A stretch of 64,000 nt of DNA from Spiractinospora alimapuensis (GTDB lineage: Bacteria; Actinomycetota; Actinomycetes; Streptosporangiales; Streptosporangiaceae): the NCBI RefSeq assembly GCF_018437505.1, contig NZ_CP072467.1, positions 2,046,001-2,110,000 on the forward strand. The letters run 5' to 3'. Positions 41,721 through 50,195 of the stretch are shown here, one piece after another. Below the pieces are notes generated by a model. It saw only the letters and a list, made by a program, of their open reading frames with translations. It had not been told where the DNA came from and did no database searches. Position numbers and translations under genes: made by a program. Position 1 is the first letter of the stretch. Every line of letters begins with the position of its first letter.

Positions 41721-41724
41721 CGGT

Positions 41725-41749
41725 TCACCCCGCTATGGCATATCGGGGT
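41725..41749 (+). terminator. short hairpin after the MerR gene
   Basis: CACCCCG / CGGGGTG, 7-bp perfect stem with an 11-nt loop, 4 nt after the merR stop. Probably a weak terminator. Confidence 0.5.
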
Positions 41750-41810
41750 GCACACCCACATGCTCGGGGTGTGGGAATTCTGATGGGGGTGGAGAAATCC
41801 TGAAGAGGCA

Positions 41811-41856
41811 GGGGGAGGGTGGGGGGTGAGGTGGGAGAATGGGGGCCAATCCCCCC
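41811..41856 (+). other. G-rich tract with quadruplex potential
   Basis: Within a purine-rich stretch the plus strand carries G-runs GGGGG-A-GGG-T-GGGGGG, then GGG and GGGGG, fitting the G3+N1-7 pattern. The last run can instead pair with CCCCCC at 41851-41856 to make a hairpin. It lies about 70-115 nt before the GTG start at 41927, so it could affect transcription or translation of that gene. Confidence 0.5.
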
Positions 41857-41926
41857 GTTTGTTCTCCGGGAGTGAAGACACGCCGCCGTCGCGGACGCTT
41901 CCGGCCCACGCGCAAAGGAACACACC

Positions 41927-42781
41927 GTGGCCAACAACCCCGTGTGGAGTGCACCGCCGAACGCCCCTTCCGGCGCCGACCGCGCGCTCGTCCGTCGACG
42001 ACGCCTCCTGCTGTGGGGCGGGATCGTCTGGGTCGCGCTCGCTCCACTGAGTCTGGGCCTCCTGGCCGCCTTCACCTTCAGCTTCGCCGCCGCCAAGCGA
42101 CGCTCGGTCGCGACCGTCATCGCGGCGGTGGTCTTCTCGGCCGCCCTGGTGGGACTCCTCCTCACGGTCGACATCGAGGAGACCATCGTGTTCGACGCGC
42201 TGTTCATCGGGAACCTCGTGGTGTCGACCTCCGCCGCGCTGATCCTGCGTCCCCACGTGTTCCCTCTCCCCGCGGCACCCCCTCCCCCGGCGGCGCCAGC
42301 TCCTCCAACCGTTCCGGCACCGCCGTCCGCGGTGTCCACGCCAGCGACCCCCCACGCGTGGACCGGGCACGTCCCGGTCGCCGCCCGGCACGCGCCGAAC
42401 CCGACGCCCTCGTGGCCACGGGCCGACCATGTCGCCCCAGCGGCGACGAACGCCCCGTCGCGCGAGGCGACCGAACAGCGCCGTACCCGCCGCGAGGAGG
42501 CTCGCGCCCTGGCCCACCAGGATCCGACGACCGCGATCGAACTCGGGATTGGTCGCCCGGACCGGGCGACCAGTTACGACGACGGCGGCCTGGTCGACCT
42601 CAATCGGGCCCCACAGGAGGCGCTGGCCCAACTGCCCGGCGTGGGCGCTCACGGGGCGCGGGCGATCGTGCTGACGCGTACGGAGCTCGGCCCGTTCGTG
42701 TCGGTCGCGGACGCGATGATCCGAGCCGACATCCCGCCGGGTCTGGAGGCCGAGGTGGCCGAGTACGCGGTGGTGTTCTGA
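41927..42781 (+). CDS. membrane protein with C-terminal helix-hairpin-helix domain
   Basis: A 284-residue protein. N-terminal part has three hydrophobic segments (LLLWGGIVWVALAPLSLGLL, ATVIAAVVFSAALVGLLLTV, and VFDALFIGNLVVSTSAALIL). Then comes a Pro/Ala-rich linker, and a C-terminal ComEA-like helix-hairpin-helix from about residue 220 (GGLVDLNRAPQEALAQLPGV, GPFVSVADAMIRADIPPG). The HHH fold usually binds DNA, but in such membrane proteins may be a protein-interaction module. The start is GTG 41927 with AAAGGAA upstream. A G-rich leader and a terminator flank it. Confidence 0.8.
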   Translation: MANNPVWSAPPNAPSGADRALVRRRRLLLWGGIVWVALAPLSLGLLAAFTFSFAAAKRRSVATVIAAVVFSAALVGLLLTVDIEETIVFDALFIGNLVVSTSAALILRPHVFPLPAAPPPPAAPAPPTVPAPPSAVSTPATPHAWTGHVPVAARHAPNPTPSWPRADHVAPAATNAPSREATEQRRTRREEARALAHQDPTTAIELGIGRPDRATSYDDGGLVDLNRAPQEALAQLPGVGAHGARAIVLTRTELGPFVSVADAMIRADIPPGLEAEVAEYAVVF

Positions 42782-42797
42782 AGGGCCCGCCGCCCAG

Positions 42798-42830
42798 ACG
42801 TAGGGCCGGCGGGCCCCGCCGGCCCTACGT
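42798..42830. terminator. bidirectional terminator hairpin
   Basis: Perfect 15-bp stem ACGTAGGGCCGGCGG / CCGCCGGCCCTACGT with a 3-nt loop, between convergent genes ending at 42781 and 42854. Confidence 0.87.
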
Positions 42831-42853
42831 GGGGCTCGTGACCTCGGCGCCCG

Positions 42854-43561
42854 CTAGGCTTCGGCCTCGTCGAGGGCCTGCCAGCGCACCGAGCTCACGC
42901 CGGGTTCCAGGCTCAGCCGGCTGACGGCCTGCTCCAGGAGGGCGTGTTGCTGTCCGGTCGTCGTCAGGTCCGCCTGGACCGCGACGTGTTCGCCGTCGCC
43001 ATTGATGTGTTCGCTGTGCAACGAGCGCAACGTGAAGTTGCCTCCGGAGAGGGTTTGGATCAGCAGGGCGCGCACGTGTGCCTCCTGTTCGTCGCGGCAG
43101 ACGACCCGCAGGAGGTACGAGGTGAGGAACTCGCTGCTCGCGGAGGCGACCCCGCGTTCGACACGACGCGAGATGGGGCGCAGCACGAGGTTCGCGGCCA
43201 TGACCGTCGCCGCGCCGACGGCGGCGCCGGCGTACTGCCCTCCCCCGGCCAGCACGCCGATCGCGCCGACGCACCAGATGGTCGCCGCGGTGGTCAGACC
43301 GCGTACGTTGACGCCGTCGCGCAGGATGACACCCGCACCAAGGAATCCGATGCCCGAGACCACCTGTGCGGCGATTCGGGTGGGGCTCACGTCGTCCAGG
43401 TCAGCCGACAGGAGAACGAAGAGGGCCGCCCCCGTGGCGACCAGCGCATTGGTGCGAAGGCCCGCCATCCGGGACCGCCACTGTCGCTCGAAGCCGACCA
43501 TGGCTCCCAAGAAGAACGCACACCCGACGCGCAGGAAGATCTCCCACCAGTCCAGCTCCAT
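42854..43561 (-). CDS. MgtC/SapB family membrane protein
   Basis: A 235-residue protein. N-terminal ~140 residues hold four or five hydrophobic helices with the family motifs GCAFFLGAMVGFERQWR, AGLRTNALVATGAALFVLL, and QVVSGIGFLGAGVILRDG. The C-terminal ~80 residues form an ACT-like soluble domain. MgtC proteins matter for growth in low Mg2+ and inside host cells, acting on other membrane systems; they are not transporters themselves. ATG 43561 is preferred over the in-frame TTG at 43567. Confidence 0.92.
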   Translation of the reverse strand: MELDWWEIFLRVGCAFFLGAMVGFERQWRSRMAGLRTNALVATGAALFVLLSADLDDVSPTRIAAQVVSGIGFLGAGVILRDGVNVRGLTTAATIWCVGAIGVLAGGGQYAGAAVGAATVMAANLVLRPISRRVERGVASASSEFLTSYLLRVVCRDEQEAHVRALLIQTLSGGNFTLRSLHSEHINGDGEHVAVQADLTTTGQQHALLEQAVSRLSLEPGVSSVRWQALDEAEA

Positions 43562-43903
43562 AGACAATTACCCCCAGGGACGAATGATCCGGCCATTATC
43601 CCTCGGGGGCGGAGCACTCAAGCGCCCAGCCTGGCCTTCAGTCGTGAAGCCGCAGCTCAGAGCACACCAGGAATCGGGGCCCGGCTGCTGACGTGGGCGG
43701 CGGTGTACCCCGGCCCAGAGGTGGGACTCCGGGACGTTCTCACGGCGTCACGCAGCCGAATCCGCACCGTCTCCCGGTTCGACGCGAGGTGTGGCCCCGC
43801 CGGGCTCCCGCACGCCGCCGTGCGGACGCGTTCCCAGAGGTGTGCTGGTCAGGCCGTGATCCGCGATTCCACCCGCCGTCACGTGGCGTCACGGCGCGGC
43901 GTC
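43562..43903. other. divergent intergenic region, mgtC to copB
   Basis: About 340 nt before the copper promoter contains no supported gene. Open frames here run through both strands but show no ribosome site. An M-box magnesium riboswitch upstream of mgtC was looked for and not recognised. Confidence 0.4.
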
Positions 43904-43930
43904 TTGATGTATACCCGTACGGGGTATAAC
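43904..43930 (+). promoter_or_regulatory. copper-responsive promoter with CsoR-like operator
   Basis: TTGATG (43904-43909) and TATAAC (43925-43930) flank the palindrome TATACCC-GTACG-GGGTATA (43910-43928, perfect 7-bp arms). CsoR operators in actinomycetes have the form of A/T ends around C and G runs (TACCC...GGGTA), so binding here would block the promoter until copper rises. The short 15-bp spacer also leaves open a promoter that needs remodelling. No csoR gene is adjacent. Confidence 0.7.
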
Positions 43931-43965
43931 GTCCTCGGGACACGTGCGAGATGCCAGGAGGAGTG

Positions 43966-46137
43966 ATGGACACCCACGACTCCCACCATTCCCCCTTTGG
44001 TCGTGACGGACACGCGCGCAACGCCGACGACGACGGGAGCGGGTCCGGAGGTCCCAGGGGTGACGGCCGGCCGCACCGCCCCGAACCGCGCCCCGGAAGG
44101 CGTACGAGCACGGGGACCCACGGCTCCAACGGGGGTCATGGGAGTGGCCACGGAGGGCATGGCGACCATGCCTCCATGTTCCGGGACCGGTTCTGGCTGT
44201 CCCTCGTCTTCACCGTGCCGATCGTCTGGCTGAGTCCACACATCCAGATGTGGTTCGGGTACTCCGTCCCGGACATCCCCGGCCTGCCCTGGGTCTCGCC
44301 GTTCCTCGGCACCCTGGTCTTCCTCTACGGCGGCTGGCCCTTCATCACCGGTGCGCTCTCCGAGATCCGTGCTCGCCAGCCCGGCATGATGCTCCTGATC
44401 GGCATGGCGATCACGGTCGCGTGGGTGGCCAGCCTGAGTGCGAGTCTCGGGTTCTTCGACGTGGAGGTCTGGTGGGAGCTCGCGCTCCTGATCGACATCA
44501 TGCTGCTCGGGCACTGGATGGAGATGCGCGCCATCGGGCAGGCGCGTGGGGCGCTGGACGCGCTGGCGGATCTCCTGCCGGACACCGCTGAGCGAATCGG
44601 GGACGACGGCGCGCCCCACCCCGTCCCACTCTCCGGGCTGCGGGTCGGTGACCACGTTCTCGTTCGTCCGGGAGGGCGGATCCCCGCCGACGGACGCGTC
44701 GTCGACGGTGAGGCGGCGGTCGACGAGTCGATGATCACCGGCGAGTCCGTCCCGGTGACCCGCGGCGTCGACGATCACGTGGTGGCCGCGAGCGTCGCGA
44801 CCGACAACGCGATCCAGGTCGAGGTCGACGCCGTCGGCGAGGAGACGGCGCTGGCGGGCATACACCGACTCGTCGCCGAGGCGGAGGCGTCCTCGTCGCG
44901 CAGTCAGGTACTCGCCGACCGGGCCGCGGCATTGCTCTTCTACCTCGCCCTGCTCGCCGCGATCCTCACCGCCGTGGTGTGGACGCTCCTCGGGGAGCCG
45001 GGAAACGCCGTAGTTCGCTCGGTCACCGTGCTCATCATCGCCTGCCCCCACGCGCTGGGGCTCGCGATCCCCCTGGTCACGGCGATCGCCACCGCCAAGT
45101 CCGCGCGCAACGGCATCCTGGTCAAGGACCGGCTGGCGATGGAACGCATGCGGCTGGTGGACACCGTCCTCTTCGACAAGACCGGCACTCTCACGACCGG
45201 CACGCACCAGGTCATCGGGATCACGGCAGCGTTGGGCGACGACGACCGGGTCCTGGCGACCGCGGCCGCCGTCGAGGCGCAGAGCGAACATCCTCTGGCG
45301 CGCGCGGTCGTGGCGGCCGCCCAGAGCCGTTCGCTCTCCGTACCCACGGCGCGGGACTTCACGTCGATGGCCGGCCGTGGGGTGCGTGCCACCATCGACG
45401 GCACCACCACGATGGTCGGCGGCCCGGCGCTTCTGCGCGCGCGGGGGCTGGACGCACCGCACGCCCTGTTGGGCGCCACCGGATCCTGGACGGATCGCGG
45501 AGCCACCGTGCTCTACGTCGTCCGCGGCACGGAGGTGATCGGCGCGGTCGCGCTGGCCGACCAGCCTCGACCGGAGTCCAGGGACGCCGCCCGGGCGCTG
45601 CACGACACGGGACTGTCGGTCGTGATGGTGACCGGCGACGCCCAACCGGTCGCCGAGTCCGTGGCCGCGGACCTGGGCATCGACGAGGTCTTCGCGGAGG
45701 TCCTCCCCGAGGACAAGGCGTCGACCGTCTCCGACCTGCAACGCCGCAGTCGCACTGTCGCGATGGTGGGTGACGGGGTCAACGACGCTCCGGCACTCGC
45801 CCGAGCGGACGTGGGGATCGCCATCGGAGCCGGCACTGATGTGGCCATGGAGTCCGCCGGAATCGTCCTGGCGTCCGACGACCCGCGTGCGGTCGTGTCC
45901 GTACGGCGGTTGAGTGTCGCCAGCTACCGCAAGATGGTGCAGAACCTCTGGTGGGCGGCCGGATACAACATCGTCGCCATCCCCTTGGCCGCCGGTGTCC
46001 TGGCATGGGCGGGGTTCGTGCTTCCCATGGCCGTGGGCGCCGTCCTGATGAGCCTCTCCACGATCATCGTGGCGGTCAACGCCCAGTTCCTGCGCCGTGT
46101 GGACCTCTCCCCGACTCCCGTTCCCCGTCGGCGCTGA
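43966..46137 (+). CDS. copB: CopB-type heavy-metal P1B ATPase (CPH motif)
   Basis: A 723-residue metal-exporting ATPase. There is no CxxC metal-binding domain; the N-terminus (about 1-70) is rich in His and Gly (HGSNGGHGSGHGGHGDH). The membrane motif is ACPHALGLAIPL (CPH near residue 360), which marks the CopB/P1B-3 class linked to Cu2+ or Ag+ export. Other motifs: MITGESVPVT, DKTGTLTTG (phosphorylated Asp ~401), EHPLARA and GDGVNDAPALARADVGIAIG. AGGAGGAG precedes ATG 43966. A CsoR-like operator covers its promoter. Confidence 0.93.
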   Translation: MDTHDSHHSPFGRDGHARNADDDGSGSGGPRGDGRPHRPEPRPGRRTSTGTHGSNGGHGSGHGGHGDHASMFRDRFWLSLVFTVPIVWLSPHIQMWFGYSVPDIPGLPWVSPFLGTLVFLYGGWPFITGALSEIRARQPGMMLLIGMAITVAWVASLSASLGFFDVEVWWELALLIDIMLLGHWMEMRAIGQARGALDALADLLPDTAERIGDDGAPHPVPLSGLRVGDHVLVRPGGRIPADGRVVDGEAAVDESMITGESVPVTRGVDDHVVAASVATDNAIQVEVDAVGEETALAGIHRLVAEAEASSSRSQVLADRAAALLFYLALLAAILTAVVWTLLGEPGNAVVRSVTVLIIACPHALGLAIPLVTAIATAKSARNGILVKDRLAMERMRLVDTVLFDKTGTLTTGTHQVIGITAALGDDDRVLATAAAVEAQSEHPLARAVVAAAQSRSLSVPTARDFTSMAGRGVRATIDGTTTMVGGPALLRARGLDAPHALLGATGSWTDRGATVLYVVRGTEVIGAVALADQPRPESRDAARALHDTGLSVVMVTGDAQPVAESVAADLGIDEVFAEVLPEDKASTVSDLQRRSRTVAMVGDGVNDAPALARADVGIAIGAGTDVAMESAGIVLASDDPRAVVSVRRLSVASYRKMVQNLWWAAGYNIVAIPLAAGVLAWAGFVLPMAVGAVLMSLSTIIVAVNAQFLRRVDLSPTPVPRRR

Positions 46138-46205
46138 CAGGGACCACACTCCCGACACACCGAAGAGTGCTCGCGTCACCAAGGAATTACCGAGAGCATC
46201 GGACC

Positions 46206-46571
46206 ATGACGAGCACCCGATCGCGCCAGGCCCGAATTCCGCGGATCCCTCTGGGCGCGGCGGTCTTCGCCGCGTTCCTCGCCGCATCCGGTTGCCAGTC
46301 TGAGCTGAACGAGGCCGAGCTCACCTCCGAAGTGGTGGACTCAGGGGAGCTCGCGAGCCAGATCAGCGCGCGGCTGGCGGAGCAGTTCGACCGGGAGCCG
46401 GACTCGCTGCACTGCCCGGACGACCTTCCGGCGCTGGAGGGAGCCTCGGTGACCTGTGCGCTGACCGACACCGACCACGTCTTCGACATCACGGTGACAA
46501 CCACGAGCGTGGAGGGGGAGACCGTGAACTTCGACTTCGCGGTGGCCGAAGAGCCCCGGGACGCCAACTGA
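46206..46571 (+). CDS. DUF4333 lipoprotein
   Basis: A 121-residue lipoprotein. The basic N-terminus and hydrophobic run end in a lipobox-like ASGC (Cys at about 30). The mature part fits DUF4333: SGELASQISARLAEQF, CPDDLPALEGASVTCAL and FDITVTTTSVEGETVNF, with two Cys likely paired. Function of the domain is unknown. It begins 68 nt after copB and may be cotranscribed with it, though a link to copper is not shown. Confidence 0.83.
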   Translation: MTSTRSRQARIPRIPLGAAVFAAFLAASGCQSELNEAELTSEVVDSGELASQISARLAEQFDREPDSLHCPDDLPALEGASVTCALTDTDHVFDITVTTTSVEGETVNFDFAVAEEPRDAN

Positions 46572-47052
46572 CGCACGGCACCCGACCCGCGACGATCCCG
46601 GCGAGGTTCGTGCGCGGGCGCCACGGTCAAGGGGACGCGTCGCCCAGGACGCGAACGCGGGTCACCGGGCTCGCGGCAGTTGGGTAACAAGTCCGTGGCC
46701 GTTGCCTATCCATGTCCTCGAACACCCCGGGCACGTATTGACGGTCGGGAGGCCGTCTTCTAACGTCTCCCAACGTTCGTGCTGTGCATACGTGTTTGGC
46801 ATCTGAACTCCTGCCATTCCTCCTTCGCCGCGTCTTTGACCGTCACTTCGGCCGCGCGTCGCGCCCGCGACACCCATGGCCAGGGAAGCCGTCGATTTCC
46901 GGACATGGTTGGATAAGACCCAGACGCCCTGAGGTGTCCACTCACCCCTGACGCGGGACGCCGGCGTTCCCCTGATCCGACCGCGCATTCGTCGACGCGG
47001 CGGCTCACTGGGATGTTCCAGGGCGAAACAGTCCTCGCACCAGGAGTAACCC
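46572..47052. other. 481-nt intergenic region before the tricarboxylate transporter
   Basis: Mostly non-coding, less GC-rich than average in 46680-46830. It holds one candidate small minus-strand gene (see next entry) and must carry the promoter of the transporter gene at 47053. I see no hairpin terminator after the DUF4333 gene. Confidence 0.4.
46662..46802 (-). CDS. possible 46-residue Cys-containing small protein
   Basis: A short frame reading MPNTYAQHERWETLEDG, then NTCPGCSRTWIGNGHG. AGGAG lies 5 nt before the ATG at 46802. The CPGC pair and balanced composition look protein-like, unlike the Arg/Pro-rich shadow frames around it. It uses a TTA Leu codon and several AT-ending codons, which would fit a recently acquired or bldA-controlled gene. 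I do not recognise a family with certainty; it may be spurious. Confidence 0.35.
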   Translation of the reverse strand: MPNTYAQHERWETLEDGLPTVNTCPGCSRTWIGNGHGLVTQLPRAR

Positions 47053-49266
47053 GTGTTAGACGCCCTCCTTCAGGCTCTCACCCTGATGTTCACCCCCATG
47101 GGAATCCTGTGCCTACTGGCTGGCGCGGCCGTCGGGCTGACATTCGGGATCCTGCCTGGACTCGGGGCGAGCCAGGCGATGATCCTGCTGTTGCCCTTCA
47201 CCTACGGGATGGACGCGGACTACGCCATCCTGATGTTCGTCGCCATCATGTCCAGCGCGTCCTTCGGTGGCTCCCTGCCCGCGATCCTGATCAACACTCC
47301 CGGGACGCCGGCGAACGTCTGCACCACCTTCGACGGCCATCCCATGGCGCTGAAGGGGCAGGCGACCCGCGCCATATTCCTCTCGGCGGCGTCCTGTGTC
47401 GCCGGAACCATCGTGGGAGCGGCGGCCCTCTACGCGTTGATCCCCGCGATCTCCTCGATCATCACCGAGTTCACCACGCGCGAGACCTTCTGGCTCATCA
47501 TCTTCGGCATCACGATGATCTCCCTGGCGTCGAAGGGCAACACCATCAAGGGGCTCGTGGCCGGCGGGCTCGGTCTCCTGCTGGCGTTCGTGGGCCGGAA
47601 CTACGTGTTCCCCGGTGAGCGCTTCACGCTCGGTATGGACTTCCTCTACGACGGGATCCCGGAGATCGCGTTGCTGGTGGGGCTGTTCGCGGTCACTCCG
47701 ATGATCTTCATCGGCACCAGGCGGTACGTCGTCGATCCAAGCGTCACGAAGTCGGCCGCGGGCGCCACCGCGCGCGGCACCTACGTCCAGCAGGCCAGAC
47801 AGGGCATCGGCGACGTCCTCCGCCGCCCCGGGCGCACTCTGGGCAGCTCCCTGTTCGGCGTGCTGATGGGAATCGTGCCCGCGGTCGGTGGAGCGACCGC
47901 CGCGTTCCTCAGCTACCTGCTGAACAAGCAGACCTCCAAGCACGCGAACGAGTACGGCAAGGGTCACCCTGAGGGGGTCATCGCCTCGGAGGCCGCCAAC
48001 GACTCGAAGGACGGCGGAGGGCTCATGCCCACCCTGGCCTTCGGCATCCCCGGCGACATCAACACCGCGATCCTGCTCGGCGCCCTGCTGATGCACGGGG
48101 TCTCGATCGGCAGCACCCTGTTCAACCAGAACCTGCGGCTGGTCATGGTGATCATCCTGGCACTGGTCCTCGGCCAGATCGCCGTGGCACTGATGGGCGC
48201 CGCGGCCACCCCGTTGGTGTCGCGCGTGACGACCGTGCACACCTCCTACCTGGTGCCGATCGTGGTGAGCTTCTCGTTCGTTGGCGCCTATGTGTCCAAG
48301 GGCAGCGTCTGGGACATCTCCATCGTGGTCGCGCTCGCCGTCCTCGGCTACTTCCTCCACCTGTTCAACTACCCGGCCGTGGTCCTCATCCTCGGCTTCC
48401 TCCTGGGCGTCGACGCGGAGCGTTCCTTCGTACAGACGATGACCATCTCGCAGGGCTCGATCGCCGGGTTCTTCGAGGGTTACATCGTCTGGATCATCAT
48501 CGGGACGATGATCGCGACCTTCGCCGTCACCGGCTTCATCGGGCGCCGCCGCGTCGACACCGGCGACGGGAGTGGTGAGCCCGCCGACGGGTCAGACGGC
48601 CCCGGGCCCCGGAACCGCTCCGACTCCACTGACGAGCCGGGCGAGCTGGCCGTCACTCCGGCCGCGGGGACAGGCACGGCGGCGACCGCGACGGCCATCG
48701 CGACCGAGCCCACCGTGCCGGTCTCCGGGCCACGCAAGGAGGAACGCGTGATCGGCATCGCCTTCGCGGTCTTCCTACTGCTGGCCATCGGCGGGTTCAT
48801 GCTCGCGGCACGCTCCTACGACGACGGATCGGGAACCTTCCCACTGGCGATCGGCGCCATCACCGGAGCCCTGATGCTCGTCGTGCTGGCATCGGAGATC
48901 TCCCCCCGAGTCAAACGAGGCATCGCGAAGATCGACGCCGGGACTCCCGACATGGCGGAGGCGGAGGAACGCCCAGAGGTGTCCTACACCGCGCTGGCCC
49001 GCAACCTCCAGGTACTGGGCTGGGTGGTGGTGTTCGCCGCTGTCGTCATCTACCTCGGGTTCATGGCCTTCGCCCCGTTGGTCTTCGCCTACATCGTGCG
49101 CCGCGGCGGTATGGGGATGTGGCGCAGTGCCCTGGCGCTCTCGCTCACCGTCGGCGTGATCATGTACCTCACCGCGGTGTACGCACCACAGATGTACTGG
49201 GTGGGCGGCGCCCTGAAGCTCATTCCCGGTGTGGTCGGCGGAGGCGTGGTTCCCACCCTGTTCTGA
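47053..49266 (+). CDS. tripartite tricarboxylate transporter, TctA-TctB fusion
   Basis: A 737-residue membrane protein. Residues 1 to ~500 are the TctA permease: LTFGILPGLGASQAMILLLP, GGSLPAILINTPGTPANVCT, IVPAVGGATAAFLSYL and LAFGIPGDINTAILLGALL. A polar, low-complexity linker (about 505-565) joins it to a TctB-like part with four helices (VIGIAFAVFLLLAIGGFMLA onward). TctA and TctB are normally separate. The start is GTG 47053 after AGGAGT, and the second codon is TTA. No TctC binding protein gene lies next to it. Probable role: uptake of citrate-like carboxylates. Confidence 0.92.
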   Translation: MLDALLQALTLMFTPMGILCLLAGAAVGLTFGILPGLGASQAMILLLPFTYGMDADYAILMFVAIMSSASFGGSLPAILINTPGTPANVCTTFDGHPMALKGQATRAIFLSAASCVAGTIVGAAALYALIPAISSIITEFTTRETFWLIIFGITMISLASKGNTIKGLVAGGLGLLLAFVGRNYVFPGERFTLGMDFLYDGIPEIALLVGLFAVTPMIFIGTRRYVVDPSVTKSAAGATARGTYVQQARQGIGDVLRRPGRTLGSSLFGVLMGIVPAVGGATAAFLSYLLNKQTSKHANEYGKGHPEGVIASEAANDSKDGGGLMPTLAFGIPGDINTAILLGALLMHGVSIGSTLFNQNLRLVMVIILALVLGQIAVALMGAAATPLVSRVTTVHTSYLVPIVVSFSFVGAYVSKGSVWDISIVVALAVLGYFLHLFNYPAVVLILGFLLGVDAERSFVQTMTISQGSIAGFFEGYIVWIIIGTMIATFAVTGFIGRRRVDTGDGSGEPADGSDGPGPRNRSDSTDEPGELAVTPAAGTGTAATATAIATEPTVPVSGPRKEERVIGIAFAVFLLLAIGGFMLAARSYDDGSGTFPLAIGAITGALMLVVLASEISPRVKRGIAKIDAGTPDMAEAEERPEVSYTALARNLQVLGWVVVFAAVVIYLGFMAFAPLVFAYIVRRGGMGMWRSALALSLTVGVIMYLTAVYAPQMYWVGGALKLIPGVVGGGVVPTLF

Positions 49267-49284
49267 CCCTGTGCACCGAGTCCA

Positions 49285-49328
49285 CCGAGGTGGCGTGATC
49301 CGGCGCGGCGCGGATCACGCCACCTCGG
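49285..49328 (+). terminator. long terminator hairpin
   Basis: Perfect 18-bp stem CCGAGGTGGCGTGATCCG / CGGATCACGCCACCTCGG with loop GCGCGGCG, 19 nt after the transporter stop. Confidence 0.9.
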
Positions 49329-49430
49329 CGTATCGGGAGACGCCCGCGCGGCGGCGTTCGTTCCCGCGCGAGGCGGCCGGATGCGGCACCAGAAAAGCTT
49401 CCGGAAGATCGCGATCTCTCATGCTATTCC

Positions 49431-49480
49431 AATGCACGTGCGCTATCGTATTCAAAGTACGATGCAAACGCACGTGCATT
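49431..49480. promoter_or_regulatory. nested inverted repeat upstream of the DUF397 gene
   Basis: Outer arms AATGCACGTGCG and CGCACGTGCATT (12 bp, perfect) enclose inner arms ATCGTA and TACGAT. The sequence is AT-rich for this genome and ends about 180 nt before the DUF397 start. The core TGCACGTGC also forms the palindrome at 51925-51936. Probably an operator for the locus regulator. The rest of 49329-49657 shows no gene. Confidence 0.55.
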
Positions 49481-49657
49481 TGGCCATGCAGCGGGATGGG
49501 AGGTGCGATGTGGGTATTCAAGGAGAAACCGGACAACGCCACCCCGCTACCCCCTCTACCCAGCGGGCCCTTCCGAGGTGTGGCTGCTCAGGCGTGTCGT
49601 GGACGCCCCAATCACCGCGACACGCATTCCGTATACGTAGAGTTAGGAGCTTCTTGG

Positions 49658-49894
49658 ATGAACAGCGCGCCGAATGGCATCGCCAGCACTGCGCTCCAGG
49701 GAGTCACGTGGGTCAAGAGCCGCAGGAGCAACTCGCGCGGTAACTGCGTGGAACTCGCCCGACTGGACGACGGATCGATTGCTGTGCGCAATTCCCGCTT
49801 CCCCAGTGGCCCCGCCCTGGTCTACACCCAGGCCGAGATCGACGCTCTCATCCTGGGCGCGAAGGACGGAGACTTCGACAACTTTCTGAGCTAA
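49658..49894 (+). CDS. DUF397 domain protein
   Basis: A 78-residue DUF397 protein: VTWVKSRRSNSRGNCVELAR, then GSIAVRNSRFPSGPALVYTQ and a C-terminal helix with DALILGAKDGDFDNF. AGGAG lies 9 nt before ATG 49658. Its DUF5753 regulator partner is the convergent gene ending at 50196. Unlike the pair at the left end of the window, the two genes are not overlapping but face each other. Confidence 0.88.
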   Translation: MNSAPNGIASTALQGVTWVKSRRSNSRGNCVELARLDDGSIAVRNSRFPSGPALVYTQAEIDALILGAKDGDFDNFLS

Positions 49895-49980
49895 CGAGGC
49901 GCTCGTTGGCGGGGGGATACAGCGCAGCGTCAACGTCACATCGCTCATCCACCGCGCGCGGCAAGCGCCGCCTCAGACGG

Positions 49981-50016
49981 CGGGGAGTTCCTCAACGGTC
50001 GGGACGGGACTCCCCG
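49981..50016. terminator. probable hairpin between convergent DUF397 and XRE genes
   Basis: CGGGGAGT / ACTCCCCG, 8-bp stem with a 20-nt loop; a second small hairpin CCACGGT-GCC-ACCGTGG follows at 50053-50069. The 301-nt interval 49895-50195 holds no supported gene. Confidence 0.5.
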
Positions 50017-50195
50017 CTCCTCAATTCCACGGCCCCCACGGCGGGGACCGCCCCACGGTGCCACCGTGGAACCACACACGTGTTCTCGGGGTTCCACTGG
50101 ATGGCGTCCCAGTCACGCCGAAGGAAGCGGGGACGTCTCCCGGTTCCCGCGAGACCCCGGGTCGGACGACGGCCCCCGGGCACGGGACGCGCTCG

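Noticed and set aside
43562-43965. Magnesium (M-box) riboswitch upstream of the MgtC-family gene
   Set aside because: No recognisable conserved M-box core or suitable hairpins were seen.
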